Source: Seminavis robusta (lineage: Eukaryota; Bacillariophyta; Bacillariophyceae; Naviculales; Naviculaceae). From it: a stretch of 61,560 nucleotides of DNA. Numbering within the stretch: the first letter of the stretch is position 1; every line of letters begins with the position of its first letter. Location of the stretch: assembly GCA_903772945.1 (NCBI GenBank), contig CAICTM010000527.1:1-61560 (forward strand), in the 5' to 3' direction. A program made the position numbers and the translations under genes. The notes under the pieces are model-generated. The model did no database searches, was not told the DNA's origin, and saw nothing but the letters and a program-made list of their open reading frames with translations. Below are positions 23,986-35,459 of this stretch, piece by piece.

Positions 23986-24645
23986 TCAAACTACCAGGTA
24001 CTCTGGTTCTGGCAGATCATTGATGCTATCTCCTCTCAAGCGACGTCCATCAGGAGCAAAAGTTGGAGTGGATGCCTCTCTTTCAACTTCCTGCAAGCTA
24101 TAATTCCAAACTGGGGCTGTTGTATACTCAGCATACCAAGGTAGTGCAGTTGGTTCTGCTGTTGGACTGAATGTGGGTGCAATAGTAGGACATGCATCAT
24201 CTGGTACACAAGTGTAGTTGGAACCCCTTGGATCTGCGACCCACCGACTGGCCTTACCCTGGGATACACATTGATATTCATATCCAAAGAGCAGCTTCTT
24301 GTACAAAAGAACATGCGGTTCCTCCTGATTATCGCAAAAGCAAGTGCAGGGAGATGGGCAGTCGCCGTCGCAACATCCACAGCGATCCCCTTCTTCTCCC
24401 AGTACACCACCCGCCAGAGTCGGAAGGCATCGAGTGATGTTGCGTTTGAAGATTAGCCAGGATGATTGTTCTCGGCACATGTAGGTCCCCTTAAAAAGAC
24501 CACCTCGATTGAAAAGTCCTCCAGCCATACATTCGAAGGTTTCTTCGGGCTCGCAACTAATTCCAATTTTGCCCGAGAGTTGAGCATGAACTGCTGCAAT
24601 GGCCAGTGCCAGCAAAGCGAGAAGAGGTCGTCGCGAAGGGATCAT
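23986..24645 (-). CDS. small secreted Cys-rich protein
   Basis: 219 residues from the ATG read from 24645. It has a clear signal peptide (RRPLLALLALAIAAVHAQ), then a Cys-rich domain of about 130 residues with paired and clustered cysteines (CGCCDGDCPSPCTCFC). A short PT-rich linker follows (TIAPTFSPTAEPTALP), of the type common in secreted diatom proteins. N-glycosylation sequons are present (NIT, NYT, NYS). The C-terminus is short and acidic. It converges with the membrane-protein gene ending at 23739, with about 245 bp between the stops. No named domain is recognised; a secreted or cell-wall-associated protein is the most that can be said. Confidence 0.75.
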   Translation of the reverse strand: MIPSRRPLLALLALAIAAVHAQLSGKIGISCEPEETFECMAGGLFNRGGLFKGTYMCREQSSWLIFKRNITRCLPTLAGGVLGEEGDRCGCCDGDCPSPCTCFCDNQEEPHVLLYKKLLFGYEYQCVSQGKASRWVADPRGSNYTCVPDDACPTIAPTFSPTAEPTALPWYAEYTTAPVWNYSLQEVEREASTPTFAPDGRRLRGDSINDLPEPEYLVV

Positions 24646-27039
24646 TGTATCTGCTGTGCATATATCGAAAGTTCCTCAAGAACTCACAAATGGGAGCTTT
24701 GGTAAGGCGCTCAAAGTTGGAAAAACAGGTTTCGTCAGGAACGAGTGTTGGTGCTGCTGTGGAGCCGTTGGATCTTCCCAACGATCAATGCAGCTCCATG
24801 GGACTTGCGGACGCGCAGGATGTGCTTTCTATTGTGACTGACACTCGAAACCCGCGGCTAGCAAACCTACCAAAACTCCAAACCGACGCGAGTATCCGTT
24901 CCACAGCGCACCGTGCACCGTGCAGCAAATGGGCATGAGTTACCGGTAAGAGAGGAGAGCGCACCGTCTTGTCCTTGGATGCACTGGACAACGCACCTCA
25001 CAGGCACGGCCAGGGACCGGGTTACAATTCGATACCACTGCTGCAAGTGACCTTCATGAAGCTTGGCTGTGCGCCATTTTTCGACACGGCAGTATAAATA
25101 AATCATGTCTTGGACCTAGATCCAAAATGACGGTGCATCGTAGACAAATGCCAAGACTTTACATAGCGTTTCGTCCTAATCCACGATGTCGTCTTCGATT
25201 GCAAGGAGAGGCGTCGTGCTCACGATCCCTCCTGCGGAAGCCATTGAAAACATGCGTACTTATGAAAGAGAAACTGCTCTCAACGTCAGAAAGAACATCC
25301 CGAAGAGGTACATAAATGAAGTCAATGATACCATGGGCAAGTGGAAGAGGCAGAAGTTGCGTTCGACGAGCAATTGCGGCAGCTACGAGGAACCAGACGC
25401 GATCATTGATGCCGCCATGCATCCGTACCGAGAGATTCCTTCGACTGAGCTATCCGAACTTGAATGATGTGTATACTTCAACAGATTTCGGGTGACTGTC
25501 GTACCTGGTCGTTCTGATCCCATTTCGAGAATCACACTGAGCTGCTGGATTTCATCAGTATGTTTCAATCGTTTCATTTGGAATGCATCAAATCTATAAT
25601 GCTTGCCACGAAGCCAGAAAGACTTCTTTGGGGGTTGCGGCTATACTTTCACGACAATATACACAGACGCAATGATAATAGAAGCATCCACGACATCTCT
25701 ACTTGGAGGCGATGATCGCGGTCCAAGGACCATTGGTTGACCATGGTAGCGGCACCAGAAGAAGCGACTCTGGAGAAAGCGACATTCAATTCAGTCAATG
25801 TGGGTTACTAGCGGGAAGAAATTCGAGACCGGATATGTGAAGCGAAAGAAGGCTTCCGAGGGCAAAGAGACTCCAGCTCACCTGTGTGGTACGACAGCGT
25901 CAAAGCCTTCCTGAATGTTGGCATGACAAAAAGCTTCAGAATGCTGGATACATTGAAACGAACCATCAGCACCTACAAGGTGGTGATGCAAACCATGATA
26001 CGGTTGAATTCTTGCGCCCCAAAGTAGGCGCCTTTTAATCTCCTTTGCCAACGCATCAGTTGTGTGTGAGTGAGTGAGAGTGAGTGTGAAAATACCAAGC
26101 AAGCTTCCAGTTCATTTGCATTTCAAGTTATCTGACATCGCCCATCGCCCAGTTCTGATATTTCTCCAACAAGGGGCTTGTGGTGGATGACGTAGCTTCT
26201 TGGCCTTCCTTCCCTGTGGCGTGTGAAGTAGACTTTGCTCAAATTTCTTCATAGCATTGAGGGCTCTCGACCTTGTTTTCTTTGGATGAGAGTGCGATCC
26301 TACTGAACACAGGAATACCGTAGTGTATGTACATCTTGCAATCCACAAACATTTCGTTGATGATGACGCAACAAAGGTGAACTACCCTCGAGGTTGTGCA
26401 AACTATTGGAATGACTCTCAAATACTTTCGGATAGATGCCAACACAAGACATGATGGACGCAACAACTGAAACACAGAAGCTAGCTAGCAGACATACAAA
26501 TAGTCGACAAAAATTTCTCTCCGTGAAACAAACTAGCAGCTAGTTCAATGCCTCTCTGAAGTATTCCTGCCATGCACATTCCTGTCACTCCGGAAGTCGC
26601 CAATGCGGAGAGTTAGGACCCGCTGTGTGATGATAGCTCTACTGATCGGCGTGGTCGTCTAGGCTCTCAGCTGGAGCTAGATCTTGGCTGCCTTTGCACG
26701 CTGGTTCTCTAGCAAACTGCAGTCCACCTTTCTACCGGTCTAGAGACAACGCTACCGTTATGTGCATTCGTATATATCAGGTTATCTCTGCGAAACTGAC
26801 TTCCAAAATTATGCAACATCTATTGGCGGCATCAGGATGCATCGGCTCTTGGCTCTCTCCCTCGCACTTCTTTTCATCGGAGCAATGCTTTGTGGCGCTG
26901 ATTGTTCATTCCTCATCGCGCCCGTCCGTGTGAATTGTGTCTAAACGAATAACGATCGAAGGTTTCACTTGCTCTTGATCTACTGTTCAGGTTGCTGCAC
27001 TTGCTCTTAAAGATTCACGTATCTCTTGCAAACTGCTGT
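24646..27039. other. intergenic interval, little coding evidence
   Basis: Mostly non-coding. A TACCGGTA palindrome lies at 24941-24948, and a TATAAATAAATCATG stretch sits at about 25094, roughly 90 bp before the small ORF listed at 25186. A 35-codon ATG frame at about 26837-26944 reads almost entirely as a signal peptide (HRLLALSLALLFIGAMLC) but stops at once. It could be a lost or unrecognised first exon. Confidence 0.4.
25186..25467 (+). CDS. possible small soluble protein, unknown
   Basis: A 93-residue ATG-started frame with balanced, charged composition (ENMRTYERETALNVRKN, EVNDTMGKWKRQKLRS) that looks alpha-helical. There is no signal peptide and no known domain. A TATA-like sequence lies about 90 bp upstream. 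It may be a short gene or a fragment of a decayed one. Confidence 0.35.
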   Translation: MSSSIARRGVVLTIPPAEAIENMRTYERETALNVRKNIPKRYINEVNDTMGKWKRQKLRSTSNCGSYEEPDAIIDAAMHPYREIPSTELSELE

Positions 27040-28817
27040 TCAGGAGCTGCGAAGGACGCGTTCGGTAAGCAACCCCGTACAATAGGCAATAGCTCCACCA
27101 AATCCAGCCACAATGAGGTTTTCAAGCGCCGCCGAGAAGCAATTGCCCTTGGACGCCCACGTCTTGACGGCCCCCACAATGAGTAGCGCCGTACTCGTGG
27201 CGACTGCCGCAACAATCAGGCCCGAGGTTGGGTCAATGCCATCAATCGTAAAGGGGAGAACGGAAGGGATTGCTCCCGCGATGAATAAAAAGAAGGAAAC
27301 AAAGCCAGCCTTGACTGAAAGTTGTAGGGAGAAAGTAATAAGTGAGCGCCGTGCTACTATCATGACGTGATGATCAGTAGACAAAATTTACCTGGAGATC
27401 TTTGTTCATCCTCCAAGAAGCCCAATTCGAGAACAACCATAAGCTGGAGGAGCGCATCACGATCCTTGGCGTAGTGCTTAACGAGTTGCTTTTGCAGGGA
27501 TCGATCCATGTCAGTGATTCCAATCAATTCGAGCAGCGGAGCCACTTCCCGGAGTTCTTCCCGTGGGTACTTTTGAATGTGCTTTTCTTCCATCTTGATT
27601 TCTCCGTCAATCACTTCGTTTTGACTCTTGGTGGCGACGTATTCACCGGCACACATGGAGACGGCGCCCGCCACAGCTCCAGCAATGGCAGTGAGGAGAA
27701 TGTCAAGGGTGCTCAATCCGCCACCAGCTACACCGGCAACGAGTAGGAAAGTGGATACCAACCCATCATTGACACCCAAAATGATATCTCGCCAGTACTG
27801 ACGGGAGTCTCCCAGGTGTTCGGCCATGGCAGGATCATCCGGGTCGGCTTCTTCAGCCAGGAGAAGGCTAATGTCGTGGGATCCGAAAGTCTGAACCATG
27901 AGACATTCACTATGGCTGTCGGATCCATCGCTTTCATTCTCGGTCTTGTTGTCATCTTCGGAAGTTTTCTTCTTAGTGTTGGGGTGCTCCACGTCGGGTG
28001 TCGTGGCTTCTTCGACCCCTGAGGCACTGTCCACGCCGGACTGTTTGTCGCTCCTGCTTTTGTGGTTGCTTTTGTTTTTCTTGCTATTACTGCTCTTATT
28101 GCTTGCCTTACTCTCGATGCTGCTACTGCTGCTGGCGGCACTCTTTTCATCCATATCCGACGCCAAAGTGTGACACAAAATATTGGAAACGACACTCCTC
28201 GAGCTAAGAATGGTGCTAGTAGAACTCGCAGGTTTGGTGTCATCCGACAATTCGACTTCAATAGTACCGGTGAGTTGCATCTGTAGCTTTTCCTTTTCCC
28301 GCATAGTTTCCTGATGCTTGCGTTGTTCTTGTCGAAACTTGGTCTCCATGTCAATGTAGTCTTCCAACAGCCTCTGCAGTTTCGTAGTGCTGGTGCTAGC
28401 ATTGTCGGTACTGGCATCTTCTGTTGCACTATAAATAGTATCTAGTCTTACCCCTAGCTTTTCCAGCGGATAGCGGTAACTAGTCGTCGTCAAGTTGCTC
28501 AAGTTGCTGAGACTGCGAACTTGTGGCGTCGATCTCTTGAGTGCTTGCTTTTCCAAGTCGACTTCATCATCGTCTTCGTCTTCGTGAGAGCTGGATTCGC
28601 TGTGGCTGGAGGAGGTGGAAACGTCCGAGGAAAGAGAGGAGGTCGACGCATTGACCGGTTGATCATCATCGCGGGAATCGTCTACCAAAGCAGCCTTTTG
28701 GCTCCTTTGGAGCGGATCTGGTGCGGGGTCCTTGTTTGCCAGGTCCTTGGAACTGGGTGGCTTGGAATCGACGGCTTTCTCAGCACTGAACGGGTTGACA
28801 AAGGCGGCAGAGAACAT
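27040..28817 (-). CDS. vacuolar iron transporter family protein (VIT1/CCC1) with long N-terminal extension
   Basis: Exons on the minus strand are 28817-27392 and 27314-27040, separated by a 77-bp GT-AG intron (27391-27315). The product has 566 residues. About 330 N-terminal residues are disordered, Ser/Asp/Glu-rich and include a coiled coil (LLEDYIDMETKFRQEQRKH). The VIT/CCC1 domain follows: YWRDIILGVNDGLVSTF, an AGAVSMCAGEYVATKSQ helix, the cytosolic acidic metal-binding region (KMEEKHIQKYPREELRE), and three more helices. The intron falls exactly before the conserved Ser-Pro...Gly turn that opens helix 3. The family moves Fe2+ or Mn2+ from the cytosol into the vacuole against protons. Usual members are about 220-330 residues, so the extension is notable and may be regulatory. 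Localisation is inferred from the family. Confidence 0.88.
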
Positions 28818-29462
28818 GGCAAGCAGCAGAAACAGTTAAAGAATTTCCACCATTACTCAATCAACAAAAACAAAGAAGCCAGAATGACACCCTCGAATGA
28901 ATAATTGTTCAAAGATGACAGTCAATCACAACGCTCGCCAAGAACTTTGGCATCTGACGTTGAACCTCGATCTGTTCCGCAGGAGTAAGTAAGTTTGTGA
29001 ACGCGATTACTTCGCGCTGTTCGGTCACGTACCCATGCATCAAGGATCATTCAACGGCGAGAGAAGTTTTGTTGTTTGTGGAACGGACTTCGCCATCCGA
29101 GAGGTGCTCGATGCCGATTAGGCCATCGAATGCGCCAATATCATAATGCTGGCGGCAAAGCAACGAGTGACAGTCTCATCAGCACTGTGCTGTGGCTATA
29201 TTTGGCATTCTGTAGGTTACAGTATCACCATTGCTCCGGTGCGATGGAAGAAAGGAATGAGCCCATGGACTTCAAAGAGACGAGCATCATCAGAGGAGAG
29301 GCTGCAAGCTGCAAGAGAGACGAGCCGATTTGAGGCTTCAAATCGCCAACCACGGAGTTGGCTGGTTTAGAATTTTGTTGTGGTCGTCCCTTTCTTTGGT
29401 CTTTTTTGTAGAGTTAGGGTTAGTGGAGATTGCCTTGGGTAACGTGGGGTTAGGTACGGTAC
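28818..29462. other. intergenic; upstream region of the iron transporter gene
   Basis: No gene is seen. It contains a short TTAGGGTTAG stretch (about 29414) next to the start of the tandem array. This is only two telomere-like units, too few to mean a telomere. Confidence 0.4.
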
Positions 29463-30060
29463 GTAGATTAGACAATTACCAGTACGCGGTACCGGCCAGA
29501 TGTAACCAAACTCCACTCCTCAATATAAACCGGGGTTTAGGAGATTAGACCATTACGTGGTACGGTCGGCCAGATGTAACCAACTCCACTCCTCAATAAT
29601 GTAAAGGGGTGTTTTGGTAGATTAGACCATTACGCGGTACCGGCCAGATGTAACCAAACTCCACTCCTCAATATAAACGGGGGTTTAGGTAGATTAGACC
29701 ATTACGCGGTACCGGTCGGCCAGATGTAACCAAACTCCACTCCTCAATATAAATGGGGTTTCGGTAGATTAGACAATTACGCGGTACCGGCCAGATGTAA
29801 CCAAACTCCATCCTCAATATAAACGGGGTTTAGGTAGATTAGACATTACGGGTACCGGCCAGATGTAACCAAACAATCCACTCCTCAATAAAAAACGGAG
29901 GTTTAGACAGATTAGACCATTACGTGGAACCGGCCAGATGAACCAAACTCCACTCCTCAATAAAACGGGGGTTAGGTAGATTAGACATTACGGTACCGGC
30001 CAGATGTAACCAACCCCACTCCTCAATAATAAACGGTGTTTTTGGTAGATTATTCCATTA
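29463..30060 (+). repeat. degenerate tandem array, about 8 units of 68-77 bp
   Basis: Units begin near 29463, 29540, 29617, 29689, 29764, 29833, 29908 and 29976, with a decayed edge at about 30044. Each follows the order GTAGATTAGACCATTACG, CGGTACCGGCCAGATGTAAC, CAAACTCCACTCCTCAATA and AAACGGGGTTTAG. Units differ by small indels and substitutions, so the array is not freshly made. Each carries a GGTACC palindrome and an AATATAAAC TATA-like box. No ORF spans it. Confidence 0.9.
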
Positions 30061-31600
30061 TTCAGTAGCTATCTAAAGCAACTATACATTCTGGGAGTCC
30101 ATGGCAGTAAGTATTAGCTATTTGCCTATCAAGTGACAGCTCTTTTTGCTGTTTCTATTTCCGTGGTTGGCGCCACCGGAGGCATCTTGTTAGGAGAGGA
30201 TTCTTCTGCTTTGCTTAGACGCACACTTGCCGAAACTTTAGCGCTCGGGTTGTGGCGACAGAAAAGTTAGGTGAAAGGGACGCACTCGAAAAGGTAGACC
30301 TACGTACAGTAAAAAGGTGTTCAAAGTTGTCGTCGAGGACTCGAGAATGAAGGGCAGCACCTTGGCAATACAGAAAAGGAAAATTTGCCTCTGCACGGAT
30401 CTTCCACCCCGGGACGACTTTAGCAAAGAACTAACCTCAAGTGCGGGGAAAGATTCGCGATTTTAGTCCACTCTACGCCGTGCAGTTGCTTCAATTGGAA
30501 ATTTTCGTGCAGGACCTGGCACTACCCATTCGAGTCGCGATAGCTAGATTTCTGTGGTGGGACACAAAGTCCAGTTGTTGCAGGTCAGCTGCCAAGCTGG
30601 GGAATCAGTCAGTACGAGGAATACGGCATCACGTTCTTAGCCACACGAGGACAAATAAATGAAGGGCTTGAAGGCTAGCATGCAGTCCGAGCCATCAAGC
30701 CATTGATCGTGCAGGAAGATTTCTAGTAGCGCTTTTGTCCTGTATTGTGCAGATGACAGGGCGATCGAGGACGCTTGAGAAACAATTGCAGGGATATACA
30801 TGCTCCGCCGTCCCATCTTGATGGATATGTTGCTTTCTAGGGCTTCAGCCAGGTACACGTGTGAAACATACTGGGTTCTGGGTTTACAATGAGCTAGACA
30901 TAGCTATCATGACATAAGCTATAAAGGGGGTTTACGCTACGTGGTTTTGATATCATGGTGGATGTGTTCCAGCTCGACCACGTCCGCCTGCTTTTGCTGC
31001 GGCGGTTTTATCAGGTCAGTGGCCACGTTGGGTCCTCCATCTTGCGCAGCGTTGATCGTCGGGTCAGCTTGTCGCTCGCACTCTTTCTTCTCCCGCTAGC
31101 TAGCTATGCCAGGCGGTGATTTCACTTCCAGCGCAGCCGACCAGGTCTTTGGGGGGCACAAAGCCAACCAAGGGCAGTTTTCTTTGCACCCATCGTCGGC
31201 GTGAGATGCTGTTTCCATGCTTCGTTGTCAACCCAGCCTCGTCGTTCATGTTGCTCATTGCTCGATCTGGTCGAGCCCATCTCACAATCGAGAGAGCATG
31301 ACAGCAAGACGGATTCCAACGTTAGTTGCATCTGCAACTCAAAAAGATCTGCGGGACCTGCGCATGACCCTCTTGTCCGAGCACTCCCCTTGACTTTGAT
31401 TCCAATTCTCTTTGTTGAGATTGAGATCACAGTGCTGGAGACTGTACCATACCAGAAAGAGCGCATCCTCCGAAATATTGCGCTTTGGCTCTGTTGTTAA
31501 CGTCCTTCCTCCCAAGAAACTGGCTGCGGACATCTTCCACCTTACACGGCATCACGTTCCGTACAATAGCTAGACCCAGTCAACAGTTCCTGACCTTGAC
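30061..31600. other. intergenic interval, no gene seen
   Basis: Only short overlapping frames without convincing composition. It holds the upstream region of the gene starting at 31601. Confidence 0.4.
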
Positions 31601-34600
31601 ATGTCCTGGAACACTCCCCCATGGGGAGGACCTGGTGGTTATCCAGGGGGACCTGGTGGTTACCAGTATCCTGGTTATCATGGTGGTTATGGCATGCCAC
31701 CACCCTACCAGTACAATCAACAACAGCCAGTGCCTCCTGGCACGGGCTACGGAGGTGATGGGCACGGTCTACCTTTAGCTCCGCCTAGCCCATGGAAAGA
31801 TTGGAATTCCTTGTGGGCCACCGCCACCTCCTCTTCCTAACAATGGAATTGGGCACCACCCCAGGCCAATGATCCAGCATGGACAGCAGCGCACGCATCA
31901 TGCTGGTTATCATTCTGTTCCTGCAGGCCATCACAGCAATCCTGCCGGAACACCGCCAGCTCTGCCTCCTCCTTGTCGTGCTCCTCCTCCTCCTCGTCAT
32001 GCTCAGGCTACAGCTACATTTCCAACTGGCCATGCAACAACACACAACCAGGGAGGTGCTCAAGGCCAGCAACAGGAGAGCGGTTTCACACTACAAAACG
32101 GAAATCGAAACGATTTGGCAACTATAGTCAGGGAAGCAATGCAGGCAAATCTGGAGGTAGTGCAGAAGGTAGTACAGGAGAATACTCGTCTTGTGCAACT
32201 ACTCTGTCCGCAGCAACCTATGGCAACACAAGCGGCAGCCACACAGAATCAGCCGATTCCTCAGCTACAAGAAGCCCCGAACCACCGCTTAATTCAAGAC
32301 GCACGTGCCCCACCGCAGCATACGGATACTCCTGGGGACTTGCCTGCCAGCCACCCCACTCGCCCCTCACCGATGCAGCAAGTGCAACAAGGCCAGCCAC
32401 AGCAGACATCAGCCACAGCAGACATCCCACATCTCACGTGGGAGCAATGGTATGAACAATTGATACAATTCAAGCAGACACATGGACATTGCTGCCCTCA
32501 ATTCGAACATGGCAATAAGCTCTACTTCTGGGCTTGTGGGCAAAGAACTCAAGCAAAACATCCTCGTTATGATGACAACAAACGTGTCAAGCTAGATGCC
32601 ATCGGGTTTATTTGGGATCTGAGAGAACACAACAAATGGAAGAAATACATCCAAAGGCTGAAACAGCACATCAAAGCAAACGATGGAAGATTCAGTCTGC
32701 CACCAAGGGACAAAGAACTCCATATTTGGTTCCGTGCACAAATTGAAGAAAAAAGCATGGGTTTGCAGAACCATGCCATTATATCACCAACATGGCTTCG
32801 TGAGCTGCGGGTCTTGTTGAACTTGGGTGTCTTTGGCGACAATCAATACCAAGATCTCCTTGAACCAGCCAAGAAATTGCTAGAGGACTTCTCTGAAGAT
32901 CTCAACAGAGAAACTAGTGAAGAAGAACACAATGCCAGCGTCGAGGAGGAGCCTCCAGTTGGCGAAGCCAAAGGGGTGGCTACTGGCGTGAGGCAACTCC
33001 TGGTACCTGCAGCCATTGCTGCCTCAACGGGACCTGCGAATTCCAGTGTTACAGTGAATGCCAAATCTCCCAAGGGCAAGCAACACGGCGATAGCGATGA
33101 TGCTGTCATTCTGATTGATGACAGCGACGACGATGCGCCACCTTCAGCTGCTGCCCCTGTGAATCCCAATGTGACGGCCAACGCCAACAAAGCACCCCCA
33201 AATGAAGAGACCCTGGCACAAGGTGAGGACACGATTAGTGATGAGAACGATGATAATGTTCCAATCCAACCTCGCACGGTGGTGGAACCTCTCACCGAAG
33301 CTGAGGTGGAACACGAAGAAATGACGCAAATCACCATGGAAACAAACCTCAACAGCAATGAGGAAGACAAGGCAGAACAACCACAACAACAAGACATTGA
33401 GAGGGGAGCTGTCAATACTACAACTGTCATTGTTGTTCCAGCAGCACAACAAGACGCTGGGACCGCCCCTGCTCCAGCTCGGGTCCCCCCTCAGCCTCCT
33501 ACTGAGCCAACTGCGGAGCTCCCTCCTCAGCCCCATGTGGAACCGCCAACCAATCCTCCTATTGCTGCCATCCAGGAACACAACAGTGAGCCGGCTGTGA
33601 ATCATCTTATTGCTGCAATCAGGAAGAGTCACTCTGCCAACTTTAATGCTGGAGAATCCAACAAGACCAAAATTGATCCTCCGGTAACACTAACATGGGC
33701 TAGCACGCAAAAAAGGAAATTGAAGGAGATTGATCCCCCAGAAGTGGCAGGAATGGCTTCCACAACCACTGCTGTGGCACCCCCACCCCATTTTTTAATC
33801 TCAGCAAGAGGTGTGGACAAGGACTCACAAGCTCCTGATGCCAACAGCAACACAAACGAGCTTCAAGCAGCATTAGATCATTCATTGGCCAAGTTACCGG
33901 CCATTGAGGATCAGCAGGACTGGGGCAGCAAGAAGAAAGCAGCCAAGCTTGAAATTGCCAAGGAAGGATTCCCAGAATCACTGGCCATTGCATCCAGAAA
34001 GGAAGCTGTCATGTCAGATGCTGAAAAATGGCAGGAATTCTCTCATTCCAGTCGCTCTATAGTAGCAAGAGCTGCGGGAGCAGTCAGCAAAATGACTACA
34101 CCTTCTTCACCTTGGAATGGGGCCCACTGCTTTTCCAGCAGCAACAACAACAATACCGCTACAGTAGGGGCCAGAGCAGCAGCAACTGTCCCAGCTCCTG
34201 CCACTGCAACAGGGGCCAGAGCAGCAGCAACTGTCCCAGCTCCTGCCACTGCAACCGATGGGGATCTTTCAGAAGAGTTGCTTTTCACCATCTGGGAGTA
34301 TTTGAGCATTCTGGATCTTCCTCAGATGAAATGTGTGTGTTGTTCTTGGCGCCAAGTTTTGAAAAAGCGGGATTTGAGGTTGCTGTTGGTGACCTGCTCT
34401 GGTGCCAATGAGTTGGTGCTGCTGTCAACATGCACATCCTCAAGATACAGTTTCAATAGGATAGTGCAACGGGTTTCCGTCTCCCCCAAAGGCACAAAAA
34501 AACACCAAACACGACAATCACCAACCAATTCTGCCCCATGGCCTACCTGTTTGGCATTGGGGCCGAAGAACATGCTATTTGTGAGTCACTACCAAGTGCA

Positions 34601-35459
34601 AGGAGTTCGTGCATTCAGTTCTGGTTTTTCTCAAGGCTACGAGTACCAAAAGGTTCTTGCCAGCCATCCAAAGAAGTTGGAATGCCCTGAAGGATTGGTA
34701 GTTGGGCACAATTGCGTCTACATTGCTTCAGTGACGGCTGGCCACATTGTCCGACTTTCCCTGTCGAATGGAGCTTTGAAGGAGATGGCAGGACCAATGG
34801 ATGGACCCTGTACTGTCCACAATTGGACTCTCTGGGGAATGACCCTTAGCCCATGCAAATCGTTCTTACTCATCGCAGGGCATCTCTCTGACGGAGGTGA
34901 GAATGTGGATGTTCGACAACCAACCCCAACCAACAATGGTGCCATTCTACGCTTGGATCTTGAAGATGATGGATCCTTCCGGAAGAATTCACAGGGGGAA
35001 ATGGGCTACTATCCTATGTCTTCAATGGCCTCCCTTCAACTCAACAGGCCCAGTCATCTACAATTCTGTCAGCACGGATTTCTACATGTTGCAACATACT
35101 GTTTGTCTGCTGTTGGTGGAAGGAGGATCCAAAAATGCAAAGTGGAGGCATACCACGATCAGAATCCCAACGAGCCATTCCTGCACCATGTGGGGTGGCT
35201 ACAAGAAGCCGACAACATTGCTGCTGCTTGGGGGATTTCCTTTTCCCAAATGAATGATGGGGTCTTCATCACATCATCAACATGTGGTCGTGTTTATGAA
35301 TTAAAAAGTTGTGGTTGTTCCAAGGTTGTTGAAAAGCATCACCAAGTGGTGGCAAAGTACGAGGAGTCGCAGCCACAAGCCATTTCCTGTGGAGAATTGA
35401 CAGTGCTGGTGGATGGCACTGTGTTTGATCAGCCCGCAAATGTTCTTGCTTTGGATTAG
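31601..35459 (+). CDS. HA-repeat, F-box and beta-propeller-like protein (N-terminus frameshifted)
   Basis: A 1,196-residue frame runs from ATG 31869 to 35459. Upstream, an ATG at 31601 opens a Gly/Pro/Tyr-rich frame (GGYPGGPGGYQYPGYHGG) that stops at 31840. A Pro-rich reading continues in the other frame from about 31779, so a single indel probably splits one N-terminus. In the numbering from 31869, two helicase-associated (HA) repeats lie at about 188-247 (TWEQWYEQLIQFKQTHGHC) and 250-320 (LHIWFRAQ). A long disordered region with a SUMO-interaction-like VILIDDSDDD (about 411) follows, then Pro/Thr/Ala-rich sequence with a perfect 45-bp tandem duplication (34167-34256). The F-box is at about 798-840 (DLSEELLFTIWEYLSILDLP), and the C-terminus at about 875-1190 has blade-like repeats suggesting an NHL/SMP-30-type propeller. 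F-box proteins recruit substrates to SCF ubiquitin ligases; HA repeats are thought to bind nucleic acid. The combination is not one I know. Intronless as read. Confidence 0.8.
34167..34256 (+). repeat. 45-bp perfect tandem duplication inside a coding sequence
   Basis: Two adjacent copies (34167-34211 and 34212-34256) starting GGGGCCAGAGCAGCAGCAAC differ only at the last base. They encode two copies of GARAAATVPAPATAT just before the F-box. Near-identity suggests a recent duplication that kept frame. Confidence 0.9.

Noticed and set aside
26837..26944. 35-codon frame that reads as a signal peptide
   Set aside because: It stops directly after the hydrophobic segment and no downstream exon could be joined with a good splice site.
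28521..28904. Plus-strand frame opposite the iron transporter
   Set aside because: It is antisense to the Ser/Asp-rich N-terminus of a well-supported gene.
29410..29425. TTAGGGTTAG telomere-like sequence
   Set aside because: Only about two units in the middle of the window; not a telomere or a clear interstitial array.
29463..30060. CRISPR-like array
   Set aside because: Repeats are contiguous 70-bp units with no unique spacers; this is a eukaryotic tandem repeat.
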